A stretch of DNA of 64,000 bases from Arbacia lixula (GCA_963669155.1 OZ022581.1:3545129-3609128); one strand, 5' to 3'; shown: positions 23,330-35,392, numbered from the stretch's first letter. Made by a program: numbers and translations. Notes: a model not told the origin generated them from the letters alone.

Positions 23330-26300
23330 CATATTCCGTTCCTATTATATTTGGTTCTCAGAACCAATTATATTCCACATACTAAGAATGTTGCTATATG
23401 ATTGGTAAAGAGTTGATTACGTGATGAAGCGTAGTTTTTCCCATCTGATCACCTGAGAAGAAATAAAAGTGCGTAGCTCGGACTACCAATTGTAGCTCGG
23501 CGCAGACGATCGACGCCGCAGTGCGCTTATTTACAAATTTGTGGTTATAGCGCGCTGCGCCGCGGGCGTACGTACAAAGCAGTGGAAGCCTTCCATTTCC
23601 CCCACACAGTATTTCACCAAAGCAAGTGTGCATTTCTCTACCACCTCGTATACCAAAATTGACCTAGAATTTCACTTTCCTGTATTCTATTAGAATTATG
23701 AAAGATATTCTCGGAAGATCTATGTTCTCACCGATACCGCACAGGTAAGCGAATTTCGATTACTTCTTGCCTTTCCGTCAAAATCTTACGAATTAGCGTC
23801 ACTATGTCATAGTGTTCGTTGGAATTTGTAGAGTCTATATCGCAACGTGCACAAAGTCAATTTGCTTCCGGGTTTCGGAACGTCGCGTAAATATGAAACC
23901 AAAAAGTACATCATGTAGCCGCACCGACCCGAACGCTTTTGTACGTTAAATTGTCATTTATTTTATAGATTGTTGGTATCAGATGTGGAATATAAAGCAA
24001 ATAATCAACTTTTTGGTTTCAGGCAATGAGACGAACTATCACTTCCTCGGCGATCTGAATGTATACGCTATCTTTCCTCAGCTTAACGCTTCGGTTGTAT
24101 CAGCAGTTGTATCCAGTTGTATCCACGGAACTATGTATCCCGTGCGCCGAAATATGCCTATACTCCTGGCGCTCCGAAAGATCTTCCGTTCACCCCTCGC
24201 CTGTCACTGGGGTTAGCGCGGTTAGTCTCGTTCCAGGCGCTAGTGGGGTATTGCGCTGGCGGAGGAAATCATCAAGGGAATGTAATGGTACAAAGAATAA
24301 GACGAAGAAAGAGAAAGGGGATGTAAAGAAAATGTATCACGTACATTGCTGCAAAAAAGGGTGCTGTTATTATCATTGTCTTGATGACTGTTTAAGAGTT
24401 CAAGCCTGAAGAAGTTGTTGCTGGTCTAGACCAGCTGAGTGGCTGTAAATGGAGCAGTAGCAGCAAAACAACTATTTGTGAATGTGCCTTTAGTTTGTTA
24501 TATCCAGCATGAATTATCAACCATCCCCTTTAATTGTTTATTCTACTAATCTCTCTGCATTACTCCACTCAGTATTTACTCTGAATACCCCGTTGCTGTA
24601 TATGTGTTGATGTTCCATGGAAATATGTGTTACGTGAAATACTGGCTCTTGATGTGTATAGTGAATCTCACGGTGCTCTCAAAATTCATGTTCTGATGCT
24701 CATCTCAATGCTGCAAATCTTAATATTCAGGTTTTATCAACACACAATGAATTTCATGCCAAATATGGGCATGTTAGAGATGTGTGAAAGCATGCCAGAA
24801 TGTCATTTGAGTCTTGCAAAATGTGAACAAAAAATGCTGTATCAACATTGTGTCAAAGATTTTCACATTACACAAACATATACGTCCACAATTACAGTGA
24901 ATACCATTGCTAAACAGTACAATGCACTTTCGTCACATTTTGAAAATATTTGGTTTTATACATGTACTGTTTATGGATTATTTGTCCTTGGTTAATATAG
25001 AGTTTGGACGTAGTTTGTGATATTCAGTACTCAACCATTCTCAATGGTATAAGAGGGCAAATACTGACCTTGGACTGGGGGAGAGTTGGAACTTTATCGC
25101 CCTCTATCACATATTCAAGCTTAGATTTGGCGTACTTTATCGAAACGAGAAGGAAGTGGCTCCCTGCAGAAAAAGGGGTTTATCAAGTCTCCTAGCCCGA
25201 TCAGTGCAGGTTTTTGGGAATATTTCGATAACATGAAAGCAGACCATAATGTGGTCAGGAGAGCTCACACATGTGATACAAATGTGTACCTTGGACCATG
25301 TCTGCACTGCATTCAGTAAACAGGTGAAGTGGGTGTGTCTTTAGCGTAAGCCTTTTTTTTTTTCTTTTTATAGAAGAAATGTTATTTGTTTTCTTCTTTC
25401 TTTTCTTTTTTTTTTTTTTTTTTTTTTACATATTATCACTTATTTTGTAAGTGTATATTCAAACTAAATCTGGTGCTGTATAAGTTATTTTTTCAACCGT
25501 GTGATGGATGCATTAGTAGGGCCATTCTCATTACAAAAAATCGCGAAGTTAAAAATCGCAAAATTTTACAATCGTGTTCACATTGCCCCAAAAAATTGCG
25601 AAGTTACGCGAAGTTACGCGAAGGTAGAAAAATCGAGCACGCTCGATCGACCATTCCCGGCATGCAATTCGTTTCGCGCGAAGTTTGTTGTAAACATACA
25701 CAAAATTGATTCGCTCGGTCAAGCTAGCTTCAAGCTTCGAATGCACGTACGCGTATACGCACAATCGCCGGCCGTGTACAAAACAGCAATCTGACGTAGT
25801 ATTTTCCCGAAGGAGCAGGGCAATCCCGTGGTGTAAACATCTTTAACAGTTCAACATCTCCCGTGACTAGGCTAGTCTAACATCTCGATTAGTTGTTAGA
25901 CTCATCCCAAATAAGGTTAGTCCAAAGTTTTGCAAAGTGTTGCAACTCAACATACACATTTAACAACTTAATGTACATATACATGTATTACTTTGTGTCT
26001 GGAGATGTTTTAAGAAGAAATTGAAGAAAAATGCATCAATATGTTGACATCCATCATCACAAAGCATCTGTTTATTTAATGTTGTGTATATTCTGTTAAT
26101 GTCAAGTACTAAATGAGTGTGTACACTGGGTTTGCTGGTCTGAGGCATACCCATTTTGAGAAGGACAAGAACCTTTTTAAAATGACAGTACCTACTCAAT
26201 TTCTTTGTGTATATTATTGTTCAAAAGCATTGTTGTTGCATATTGTTATCTGGTAGAGCATAATATTCTAGATTAATTAGTATCACATCTGTAGTATAAC

Positions 26301-27460
26301 CCCTGAACAGAAAATGAAATCATACAGCAAAATCAGGTTCTGGGCACATATTTTGCTTATATTCATAACAAACGGTGTACCTTTTTGATCTTTGTGTAAT
26401 TCATTTAGGCATATTTCTTAGACCTTGACCTTTTATGTTTTACACTTTCAAGGGACACAATATTTATTCATGTTTGATAGTTTAAAACAAACTATATTCT
26501 GTATCAATCAGTGTTTTGATGAATCATGTTAAACGTATATAAATATGTGATTAGTCACATTGTTACCCATAATGAGATATTTGTGAATGGTCTCATGCAA
26601 AGATTTCAAAAAAATCTGAACTTGAAAGATTAAATGATAATGGTGATTCCTAGCATTTTTATTTTTATGTCAGAATTAGGCTTACCTAGCATGGACATTC
26701 TGCAGTACTAGCAGTTCTGCAGTACTAGCAATGTGATGCTTTATATATATGCAAAGTTGTCTCTTCAAATTGATATAAAGTTAAACATAACCATTGAAGA
26801 TTAATGTTTTTCAAAACTTATCTTTCTGCCCATTTCATTAAAAAAAAGTTGCATCATTTAAACTGTATTATTGGCTTAACGAGAAGGTATCCCCTTGTTC
26901 TCCATTTTTCTTTCTCAATTAAACGATTGCAGACTATCAGTCGTTTTGTCCTTAATCTCTTACCCAAAAATCTACTCCAGGCAAAAATATATTTTGTTTA
27001 TCTTTCCATATGGACCGCTGTTTTCTGTGCCTCATTGAAAATTACACAGACTTCATGTACATGGCGGTTTCATCTATTGTGCTCAGAATTATCAAATTAA
27101 TTTCTTACTGAAATTTATTTACTGATATTAATTTCTAACTGAATTAAACAATTGCTGACTTTCAGTCCCTTCCCCTTTGATCTCTTACTCAAAAATGTAC
27201 TTAATTTACTTCTCCATTCGGACTGCTGGTGTCTTTTTTTTTTGCCTAATTATAAAATACATGGACTTCATATGGAAAATATTTTACTATTTGACCCTGA
27301 TCAACTATTGGTCAGATTTGGACTTGTGTGTATGAGAAAATTAATTCAGAGCACAACAACCCCCATTGTGCACCACACATGTGAGCCCACGTGGTATTTC
27401 TGCCAGAAGCATCATGTATTATTATTATTATTATCATTATTATTATTATTCACACTTTGT
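23330..27460. other. 4.1 kb without a recognisable gene
   Basis: Open frames at 24,059-24,409 (plus, 116 codons) and 24,627-24,995 (plus, 122 codons, no ATG start) match no family I recognise and lack splice or codon evidence. A T run lies at 25,408-25,430. A CpG-richer patch at 25,540-25,760 holds repeated TCGCGAAGTTA words and may be a transposon end. The block at 26,890-27,070 recurs, diverged, at 27,125-27,290 (shared words CAATTAAACGATTGC / GAATTAAACAATTGC and ATGGACTTCAT), a local direct duplication of roughly 170 bp. Confidence 0.5.
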
Positions 27461-27465
27461 TGTCA

Positions 27466-28868
27466 GTTTCAGGAGGATGTTGCATATAGGTTTTCAATTA
27501 TTGTAACTGAAATGTAGTTGGAGCTACCAAGAAAACATATCTCCAACATGGCCCTGATCTCTGATATCATCCAAACTTTCTATTCGTAAGCATCTGAAGT
27601 TATGCATATGCATCTGAACAAAAGCATGAGATTTATCGTCTCGCAAGCGTGACGATCTTGCCATCATTCTGTAAAAAAAACACACATATTTTCAGTCCTT
27701 CATATCTATTTTCCAAAACCATACGGACTATCAACTTCACCCCTTCTCCTACGAGATTTGATGTGACAGGGTTGTGCTTTACTCATCATTTTGCAACTAC
27801 ATGCACCACTTTTGATCATTAGATGATAGTGCTTCTCTTACCCCGTTTTTTCTTCAATTTTATATTTGCTTTTATGATTTTTTTTTCTTTCCGTACATGT
27901 ACTGTAATTGACATTTCCTCTTTGAATGAATCATAAAAATGAATATTCCCGCAGCAGCATCTACCTGTCGCAGCCCGTGTTAGTTGGTATATTGACTGCT
28001 CCATCTGTCCATTGATTGATTCTATCCACCTTTGCTGTGGTCTGCCTTTACTTCGCTTGCCTACCCGGTACGGTATGGTGGCCAGCTGTATGTACCGTTT
28101 AGGGAGAGAGAAAGTAAGAGGAATATGTAGTGGGAGAGAAAGTAAGAGGGATTGAACTCCAAAAGTTTCGGAACACCTGCATTCAGTGTATAATTGGTAG
28201 GCTTTATTAATATTCAGGCTCATAGCATAGTTCAAGATTTGTTTTAAAGTGAAAGTATATAAATATGTCCTTTTTATCCTTGATTCAAACAAAGTTATAC
28301 TCTATTAAATGGCTGCCTACCAGTCAATATGGCATTTTCTCAAAATGCTAACCTTTTTATTGCATTCGCGTAATCTAGATATCCAGAGCTTTTTACCATT
28401 ATACAGGGTTAAATGCGTAACTTCATTCATTTTTCCTTTTCCTAGTTAGAAGTCAAACACAAATAAAATCAAACAATACTTAGTGTTTCACTTGTATGGA
28501 AACCTCTTTTTTTTTAATTCAAAAACATAAATGACAAGAAAGGGGATTGAAATCTGTAGACTGGAGCGGCCAATCCATGATTGCGAGGACTTGTGTCTCT
28601 TCCTTTTTCTTCAAGTAGCCTTTGCATATTCTTTGAATAGTCTTGACGTGTGCTTTGGGTCATTGTCCTACTGGAAAACGAACCCTCCTCCGATCAGGCG
28701 TTTCCCTGAAGGGAAGGCCTTCCGCTACTCTGTGCAAATAAGAAAGATTGGATGATATCAGAGATCAGGGCCATATGTTGCAGATAGGTTTTCTTGGTAG
28801 CTACCGTTGATGGTAAGGTAGAATAATTTAAAACCTATATGCAACATGCTCCAGGAAAGTGTAGAAAA
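27466..28868 (-). mobile_element. Tc1/mariner-type DNA transposon remnant with about 120 bp inverted ends
   Basis: Inverted repeats lie at about 27,466-27,590 and 28,738-28,868. Shared words are ATGTTGCATATAGGTTTT, GAGATCAGGGCCAT and CCAAGAAAAC. Just inside the right end, the minus strand reads VFQ, a stop, then DNDPKHTSRLF, and soon after WPLQSTDFNP. This is the Tc1 transposase signature FQQDNDPKHTS...EWPxQSPDLNP around the second catalytic Asp. At least two in-frame stops and the absence of the rest of the enzyme show that it is dead. The words CCAAAAGTTTCGGAACACC at 28,158-28,176 also resemble Tc1 end sequence. The inverted ends may belong to a non-autonomous derivative. Confidence 0.7.
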
Positions 28869-29280
28869 TCAATGGACAAAAAACCGGGGTGAAAAGTAAT
28901 AAGAAGAGGAATATGGAATAATGAAAAACGGAACAACAAAGATGATAAGGCTCTGGTTGATTGTTGTCATCAGAGATAGAAGGAAAACAACAATTAACAT
29001 CAATATTTCAACAACAAAAAAATAAAAGGTTAAGCGATGGTTGCCAGGAGTTCAGGTGTCGTGACTTCGGGCTTCTGCAATTAAGCACATCACCCTTACC
29101 GACTACCATTAGTTCCCTTCTGGTATGGCGACCGGCCCATCGCGTATCCCTTCCTACCTCCTAAAAACTATAGCCTATAAAAACTATAGACTCTAACTCT
29201 TTAGGGGAGGAACAAGGGTGATCCCAATGCCTTTGCCGGGCCATCCGACAATCCTTGAACCTTGGCTTTGCAACCTTGGA
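28869..29280. other. Gap, no gene seen
   Basis: AT-rich then GC-richer sequence leading into two tRNA-like stretches. It may be the body of a tRNA-derived SINE on the minus strand, but I cannot define its ends. Confidence 0.4.
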
Positions 29281-29361
29281 GTTAGCGGGTTTCGAACCCG
29301 TGCTCGCTAGCACGAGTGTGAGGTAGTCCCGGCGCTTACCCTACCACTAGGCTATAAGACG
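29281..29361 (-). repeat. Degenerate class II tRNA-like sequence (possible SINE head)
   Basis: The minus strand has an A-box-like TAGCCTAGTGGTAGGG, a long variable arm able to pair (CTCG...CGAG), and a B-box GGGTTCGAAACCC. The anticodon stem does not pair, so it is not a working tRNA gene. Confidence 0.45.
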
Positions 29362-29432
29362 TCGGTGGTTTTGTTTGGTGATTTTAGCGTATAGACTATT
29401 AGTTTCAGATCATGGAGAAAAAAACCAAAAGA

Positions 29433-29506
29433 GCATCTATGTCAGGAATCGAACTCACGACCTTCAGGTTATCAGTCTCACGCTCTACCAACTGAGCCAA
29501 CAGACC
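29433..29506 (-). tRNA. tRNA-Ile(GAT)-like sequence, probably a pseudogene or SINE head
   Basis: On the minus strand 74 bases fold as a tRNA: D-arm GCTCAGTTGGTAGAGC, anticodon loop CTGATAA (GAT), T-loop TTCGATT. The acceptor stem pairs at 6 of 7 positions counting two GU pairs. The anticodon stem has two mismatches and the T-stem one. The A and B boxes look usable, but the stem damage argues against a functional tRNA. Confidence 0.45.
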
Positions 29507-29794
29507 GATTGCTGATGTTGGTACCTTTTCAAAGGTTATTAAACATATATACTTGCAGATTGTCAACACGTTTCTGTCTATTACTGAGGTATTTTTCTTT
29601 TTGATATAAGGAAATGTGCAATTTATGAAACAATCACATGGGGGAGGGGGGGGGGATTTTTGCCCAAATGTTTCCTGAAAGTGACCCGAGAGCCCTCTAA
29701 ATCTGATACAATCTTGTAGTAACATGAACTATGATATGACATCTTATATGCTGTGAGATAATTGGCCATTGAAATGTTACTACTTTTCCATGAC

Positions 29795-29843
29795 GCTCGC
29801 TTTTCTCTCTCGCCCTCTCTCTCCCAACCTCCTCTCTCTCCAC

Positions 29844-29877
<34 letters not shown>

Positions 29878-29915
29878 TCCTCTTTTTCTTTCTCTCTACC
29901 CCCCCCCCCCCACCA
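29795..29915. repeat. CT-rich simple repeat with a C run
   Basis: CTCTCT words from about 29,800, ending in a C run and CCACCACCACCAC near 29,910. Confidence 0.9.
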
Positions 29916-29986
29916 CCACCACTTCTCTTACTCTAAAGCCATCTTCGTTGTTCTTTTCTCTTCCGATGCAAGCATTCTTTCATATA

Positions 29987-30210
29987 GAGTACCGAAGTAG
30001 TGTCGTCATATGAACATGTTGTCAAGACAAATTGGCTCTAAGCAAACTCACTCCACTGAGAGGTTTACCTGTCCGATATTGTATATCGGACTAGTGTCCG
30101 GCATTCTCAATTACATTCCCCGTTGTAATCACCGCTGCTCGTTCTGCCCATATTGTTTAGAGCCATTTGTCTTGACAATAATGCTCAAATGGCGTCACAC
30201 TTCGGTACTC
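29987..30210. mobile_element. 224 bp palindromic MITE-like element
   Basis: It begins GAGTACCGAAGTAGTG and ends CACACTTCGGTACTC. The mirrored arms continue inward through TTGTCAAGACAAATTGGCTC on the left and GAGCCATTTGTCTTGACAA on the right. The centre contains a second small hairpin (GTCCGATATTGTATATCGGAC type). No coding sequence. No clear target duplication was found. Confidence 0.75.
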
Positions 30211-31420
30211 AATATTCAGATAAGCAGACGTAGACGGTTGCTTACTTTCCCCACAAATATATTTTTTATTCTTGAATGCATCAACATTTTCAAATTCATG
30301 ACATATATCTATACGGTAATGATGAAACTGATCCATGTATAATCATGTAAATGCTCATTGTTTTGATGAAGGAAACACTAAAATATCTATATTGTGGATG
30401 CAGAGAATTGTCCTAGTCAAAACTCAATTCAAACAGTGATGCAACACTTTGGCAATTGTCGACAAAAACTCTCCTGAATATAAAAAAGTCATGTTGTTTT
30501 CTTACATATTATTTGCTGGCTGAGCCCCCCCCCCCCCCCCCCCTCCCCACAAAAATACAACTAAAATCAGAATAAGAAAGTGAAATAATTTATTACAATA
30601 TAAAATTGAAAATGAGAATGAGGGATATTAGGTGGGATATGTGACAAACATACATTTTATTTCAACAACTAAAAATTAAAAATACATACCTGTTGTTTCA
30701 TAATGCTGTCTTTATTAAACATTTAAAAATATAACTTATTACATTCTTATTTATTCCATCCTTTACAAGATAAGTACATTTATACAAGGATCCCTTATGC
30801 CATGATCACAACCGGCCGTTCGTGTTTTTCTACGTGGAGTTGGCAGCTTGCTTGCCAACTTCTACGATCCTTCCCTGCGTCGTCCTTGCGTCCGACGCAA
30901 GGAGTTTCAGCGAAACCCGACGCAGATCACAAGCAGAGAGAATCATATATGTATATGCGAAGGAACATCTCGGGGGAAATCAAGAAAAACCGAGCTGTAC
31001 ACTCTACAATGCAAAGAAGCTAGGCCATTTCAATCACCAATTAGATACTTTACACACGCCAACACTGATTCTGATAACATGAATATATAGATATACAATG
31101 TACATGATGGATAGCTTATATCGTTGGAGATTCACATATGCAATAGAATGTCATTTGAGAGAGACTAGTTTGTTCAAACATTGGTTTCCTCAATTGAATA
31201 CAACCACAATTATTCTGCTTCTTATAGAGAATGAATTCCATGTCGTGTTCTTGCATCAGTACTGTGCACTTCACGTGCTATTACTTGCAACACAGGCGTG
31301 TGTCTGACGGGAATATATGTCGAAGAATGAGCCATGCTGCCGGTCTCTTACACTAATACATCATGGGACGACTTTCCCTTATATGTGCAGTATTGAGAAT
31401 TCGACGTGCTTCACATAATC
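30211..31420. other. 1.2 kb without a recognisable gene
   Basis: AT-rich sequence with a C run at 30,525-30,543. Around 30,800-31,000 a GC-richer patch is open in all three plus frames for 70-85 codons, but none resembles a known protein. Confidence 0.5.
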
Positions 31421-32127
31421 CTTTAATCCTAATACTCCCGGGGGTGCATTATTCCCCCACCCCCGTCAATTTTTTGTCGTTACTTCCGAACACCTCAATA
31501 TTTCGAAACGAACATGATTTTTTTTGTCTGATCCTTTCCGCACATTTTTATACCAAATTTATGACGATCGGACCTACCGTGCCGATATCAGATTACGTAT
31601 ACCAAGCACATGTCACTGAAATTTTGCTATTTTTCTATATGACTGAGCACAACCATATGGACAAAATCATGCAGGAGATTTCCCATTTTATGTAAATACT
31701 TTTCTAATAGGTAGTGTAAGTAATTACAACACACACAAACCCACATACACATACATTCACACACACTTACAGCCAAATCGCAAAATGCGCTTGACGAAAA
31801 ACAATGAATACGTGAGAAATAATTACCACAACCTATCCTTTTTTCAGGCATTGATGAGGGATTTTTGAAAGACATTTGTACCAGAAATTGATATTCCTGA
31901 GGCTTTATCTATAGTGGTGTCTTGCATAAATGAGCATACATTATTGAATTTAAAAAATAAAGGCACTTTCGTAAATTTAGCTATACAACTTGTGGAGTAC
32001 ATAATTCTTGACCCTTATAAAAAAATAAAAAAAAATTGAGGGAATCGGGCGGCCCATGGCCATAATGCCCCCCCCCCCCCCTCCACTCTAACATGCTTTG
32101 AAATACCCCGGAAGTATTAGAGTTAAG
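31421..32127. mobile_element. About 707 bp inverted-repeat element
   Basis: The left end CTTTAATCCTAATACTCCCGGGG (31,421-31,443) is matched, inverted and with three mismatches, at 32,105-32,127 (ending TACTTCCGGGG when reversed). Mirrored GCATTAT and C-run words lie just inside each end. The interior is AT-rich and non-coding. Confidence 0.6.
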
Positions 32128-32920
32128 AGAGGTGGTGTCATTCTTTGTTCAAAAGTATTCATGCATGCAATCCAACTTTTCGTGAAATAATTCAACGATC
32201 ATGATTTGCCTTGTGATCTGCCCAAGCTATCTTGATAGTTAATATGACTGCTTGATATACTACCTCTCTCTCTCTCTCTCTCTCTGGGTGCTTTGTCGTG
32301 TGACGTAGGCGATCATGGAGTGCCACACAGTTCTCTGTACTGAGCTCTTTGTATCAATTGCATATCATGGTAAACCAGTCAGTCAGGATGCTTATAAACT
32401 TAATTACCCTTCTTCCCATGCCCCATACCCCTGGTTCTTTTTCATCAATCTAAACTCTTTCAAGTAAACTTTACACAGTATACGACGTACAAAATCTCAA
32501 CCTTCAGATTCTTGGCTCACATATCAGTTTCATATTATACATACTGTACATGATAATGAAACATTCTTCTTTGTGTGATATAACACATAGAGCTATGACT
32601 TGAGTCATATGTCACAAGTTTGGTAAATACTCGTTCTAGGCATATCTGAATATGATCCGCTATTACGGTGAACATGTCTATACTGACTGTCCAATGAGTG
32701 GATACAAAATACCTTTTGTTCCCCTGCATCAGGTATAAACTAATGCTCAATACCCCAAAGGAGATGCAGTCCGCTGGTTCAATAATGATGTGCGAGTTTC
32801 GGCATGTAAACAATTAAGATTGGCGGTTATTTCTGACCAGTCAATCCTAAAGCTCGCAGCTTAATCAAGAGAGAGATGTGTCGCTGATATTTATATAGGA
32901 CATGTGTGGAGTTACCCCGG
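32128..32920. other. Gap, no gene seen
   Basis: Contains a TC run at 32,262-32,285. Nothing else was recognised on either strand. Confidence 0.5.
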
Positions 32921-32929
32921 TGTTCCTCT

Positions 32930-33400
32930 GTGGGAAAGTCCACCCTTCAATGACCTCTCCTTAAGGAGAGATGTAGCGTTGATTAGTTGAGCTACCTCTG
33001 CGCGTTCTCTTCAAATCGTTCCAAAGCCCATGAAGCCCATCCGTTAATTCATCGTGACCTTTATTTTAGGCATGATTTAGAGTTGATTTGTTGCGCTAGC
33101 TCAGCGGGCTCTAGCTCTCTCTCCCTTAACATTTTGTCAAGTTTCGCAAAAGTCCATCCTATAATGGCATCTCTGGTAGGAGAGATTTCTTGTTCATTTG
33201 TCAAGCTGGCGCGCGGAAATATCTCCCTCACTCATCCTTCGTTAAGTCGTGGCAAAGTCCATCCTACAGTCTATAGTGACCACTCCTTTAGGAAGATTTA
33301 GCCTAGTGTTCATTTGTTGAGCTCCGCGAGTTCTCGACAATCTCCCTCACTCATTCTACTTTAATTCGGCCTGCTTTGGCGCTTCCTACAGTAGCGTCCC
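32930..33400. repeat. Degenerate tandem repeat of roughly 100-120 bp units
   Basis: About four units share, in order, AAAGTCCATCCTAC, TGACCTCTCCTTA, GGAGAGAT, TTTGTTGAGCT and CTCCCTCACTCAT words, near 32,935, 33,020, 33,145 and 33,250. Strongly diverged; no gene. Confidence 0.6.
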
Positions 33401-33418
33401 CGCCGACGACGGAATTCT

Positions 33419-33506
33419 TATGGAATTCTCGCTTTCCTTCATACATTAATGAATCATTATGAATTATGATTCCCCAAGATGTAAATTACTGCTGAGTTTC
33501 TCTAAC
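33419..33506. repeat. 88 bp direct repeat, copy 1, beside the last DUF829-like exon
   Basis: Shares CTCGCTTTCCTTCAT, TTATGATTCCCCAAG and AAATTACTGCTGAGTTT with 33,806-33,898. The two copies bracket the exon at 33,507-33,751. Confidence 0.8.
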
Positions 33507-34579
33507 TGGAACGTGCGGCAGCGCTGCAGTGTCAGCTTGCCCATAAAGCCGTAGATGCTCTCCTCCTACTCTTCACTGTGCTTCGCAAAGTGGGGAGCTC
33601 TGCAACACTTGACGTCAAGGTCGCTCTCCACATGCTTGCGCAACTGCTCGACCAACTCGTCGTTTTCCTTGGCCGTGGCGATCGGGTCATCGCGAGAGAA
33701 GGGGTTCAGGGCGGGCGCCTTGACCGGGCGGCCAGTGGAGATCTCATTCACCTGAAGGACAATGCAGAACAATAGGACCATTAATAAACTCTGCTTTGTT
33801 TCTTTGGAAATTCTCGCTTTCCTTCATGCATGCATTAATGAATCATTATGAATTATGATTCCCCAAGATGTAAATTACTGCTGAGTTTATGCCTTGTAAA
33901 ATGTTCGAAATATGTGGCTTGTTTGAGACCGAGTCTCCGCGAGACTAGCCGGGTCTCCGAGAAGTCATCGTGAATTCGAATGCGTTTGATTCTTTTTCGA
34001 GTCTCCTGTAAGTCTCTGTAACTTATCTATGCTGTCCTTGCGACATCTACACCAATGAGACGAACCTTTAACTCTTACATTACCATTCCCTGAAAACCAT
34101 ATTGGCTTACTACACATCTTCACGCCAATGCTCACGGGAGAGTTCACCCTTCAAGCTCACCTTGACGATGCTATCCATGGTGTACATGTTGGTCAGCCAA
34201 TAGTCATGATAGTAGGTCTCTGCAACCCTCTTGATGACAAACTGCGTAAAGGAGTTGTTGGCGGCCTGCGAGTAGATACCCTCGTAGCTATCCCTGGAGA
34301 GAATACAACTGTACAGGATCTGATCAACGATGTGGTAACGCACCGATGCATGGGCCTAACGGCTACTCCGCTCCGCAGACGCGCGCTTCTTCTCCCTCTG
34401 ATGCATCCATCAGGTCGAGCATCTTGGCGTACACGTGGCTGCTGACGGAGAAGGCATGGACCAGGAGAGGGCTTGTGTCGCCGTCCGTGACATAATCCAG
34501 GATCTCCCGCGCGATCTTCTTGGCGTTGGCGGGCCAGGCGATATCGATGGGCCGCGTCTTGACCACTAGTACATCGAAT
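33506..34579 (-). pseudogene. DUF829/TMEM53-like alpha/beta hydrolase, damaged copy or partial gene
   Basis: Three minus-strand coding blocks match the DUF829 family. Block a starts after the acceptor GTTCTAG at 34,579: FDVLVVKTRPIDIAW, then SPLLVHAFSV (the nucleophile-elbow strand). Block b ends at 34,161 with the donor GTCAAG/GTGAGC: RYHIVDQILYSC, then SFTQFVIKRV. Block c starts after the acceptor TGTCCTTCAG at 33,751: VNEISTG, then SRDDPIAT and KCCRAPHFAKHSEE. The b-c intron is clean and in frame. Between a and b every frame has a stop over about 60 bases, and block c meets TAG where the family expects Tyr, with EESIYGFMGKLTL following. I found no first exon. Members of this family sit at the nuclear envelope or are soluble hydrolase-like proteins; function is unknown here. 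Sequence error is the alternative to pseudogene. Confidence 0.65.
33806..33898. repeat. About 90 bp direct repeat, copy 2
   Basis: Same words as at 33,419-33,506, plus an extra GCATGCATTA step. It lies in the intron upstream of the last exon. Confidence 0.8.
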
Positions 34580-34904
34580 CTAGAACAACTAAAAAAAATA
34601 TACAACATTGAAACATGTATTATATCAACATATGACTTAACATAGGAAAATATAAATAGTGACTGATCGGCAATAGCGACGATTAATAAAAAGCGGCACA
34701 ACATGAGTATTGCAGATATGTAAGTATAAACAATGATTGATTGATTGCTAAGAAATTAACGACGCTAGTAACACTTGAGTGTCATAAGTGTCGAACATTT
34801 CATGTAAAAAGATTATACAATTCAAGTTTCCCTAATGTCAATTTACAGAATTTGAGCAGGATTATAAATCAGAAATAAATCAATATGTTAACTACTTCCC
34901 CGGG

Positions 34905-35045
34905 ATAACTTCCCTACTCTTTATGAAAAGAGAAGCAGGTTCTTTAACGTGCCAATGGTGTGACTCTCCGGTTTAAAGTCTCATCCGAAAGACTAGGCAA
35001 TTGGAATAAAATACCTTGCCCAAGGGTATACCTGTTGTGATCGGG
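34905..35045. repeat. Interspersed repeat of a type common in marine invertebrates
   Basis: Contains GGTTCTTTAACGTGCCAATG, GTGTGACTCTCCGG, TCTCATCCGAAAGAC and ACCTTGCCCAAGGG, a word series I recognise as recurring in many marine invertebrate genomes (SINE-like conserved core). I cannot name the family with confidence. It abuts the 3' end of a LINE fragment. Confidence 0.4.
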
Positions 35046-35059
35046 ATACGATCAGTTTC

Positions 35060-35392
35060 CCACTTAAAATTTAGTGTAAAGATTGATCTTCTTTAGAAAG
35101 TTTATAACACATAATCGCGAAATATCTCTAAATAATCTCTTGAGGTCAGGACAATCAAAAAGTTAATACGAATATTTGCAAGCTCAACACATTCAAGGAG
35201 AATGTGTTTAATTGTTAGTGTATAATTACATGATATGCATTGAGGTGGATTTTCTACTGCAAATAAGTATGCATGAGTCAAATGAGAATGCCCAATACGA
35301 GCACGGGTCAAGTATAAACAATGCAGAAAAAGGTTTACCTGTAAATGCCTCAGTGGCTTGATAAATTGGGTACACCTGTGTAAAAAGAGCAT
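35060..35392 (-). mobile_element. LINE fragment, C-terminal RNase H-side zinc-knuckle region
   Basis: The minus strand reads YLTRARIGHSHLTHAYL, then CISCNYTLTIKHILLEC. This is the conserved end of ORF2 in Jockey/I-group LINEs (RIGHTxLTHxYL...CxxCxxxLTVxHILxEC). It is 5'-truncated at about 35,400. Confidence 0.75.

Noticed and set aside
24059-24409. 116-codon plus-strand frame with an acceptor-like site upstream
   Set aside because: Several overlapping frames are equally open and none resembles a known protein.
24627-24995. 122-codon plus-strand frame
   Set aside because: Opens with GTG, has no family resemblance, and no splice or promoter context.
25540-25760. CpG-rich patch as a promoter or CpG island
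   Set aside because: The repeated TCGCGAAGTTA words and the lack of a nearby gene fit a repeat end better.
30802-31090. Three overlapping plus-strand frames in a GC-richer patch
   Set aside because: No recognisable domain or splice structure in any of them.
33555-33775. Plus-strand frames across the DUF829-like exon
   Set aside because: The minus-strand frame has family motifs and correct splice sites; the plus frames are antisense shadows.
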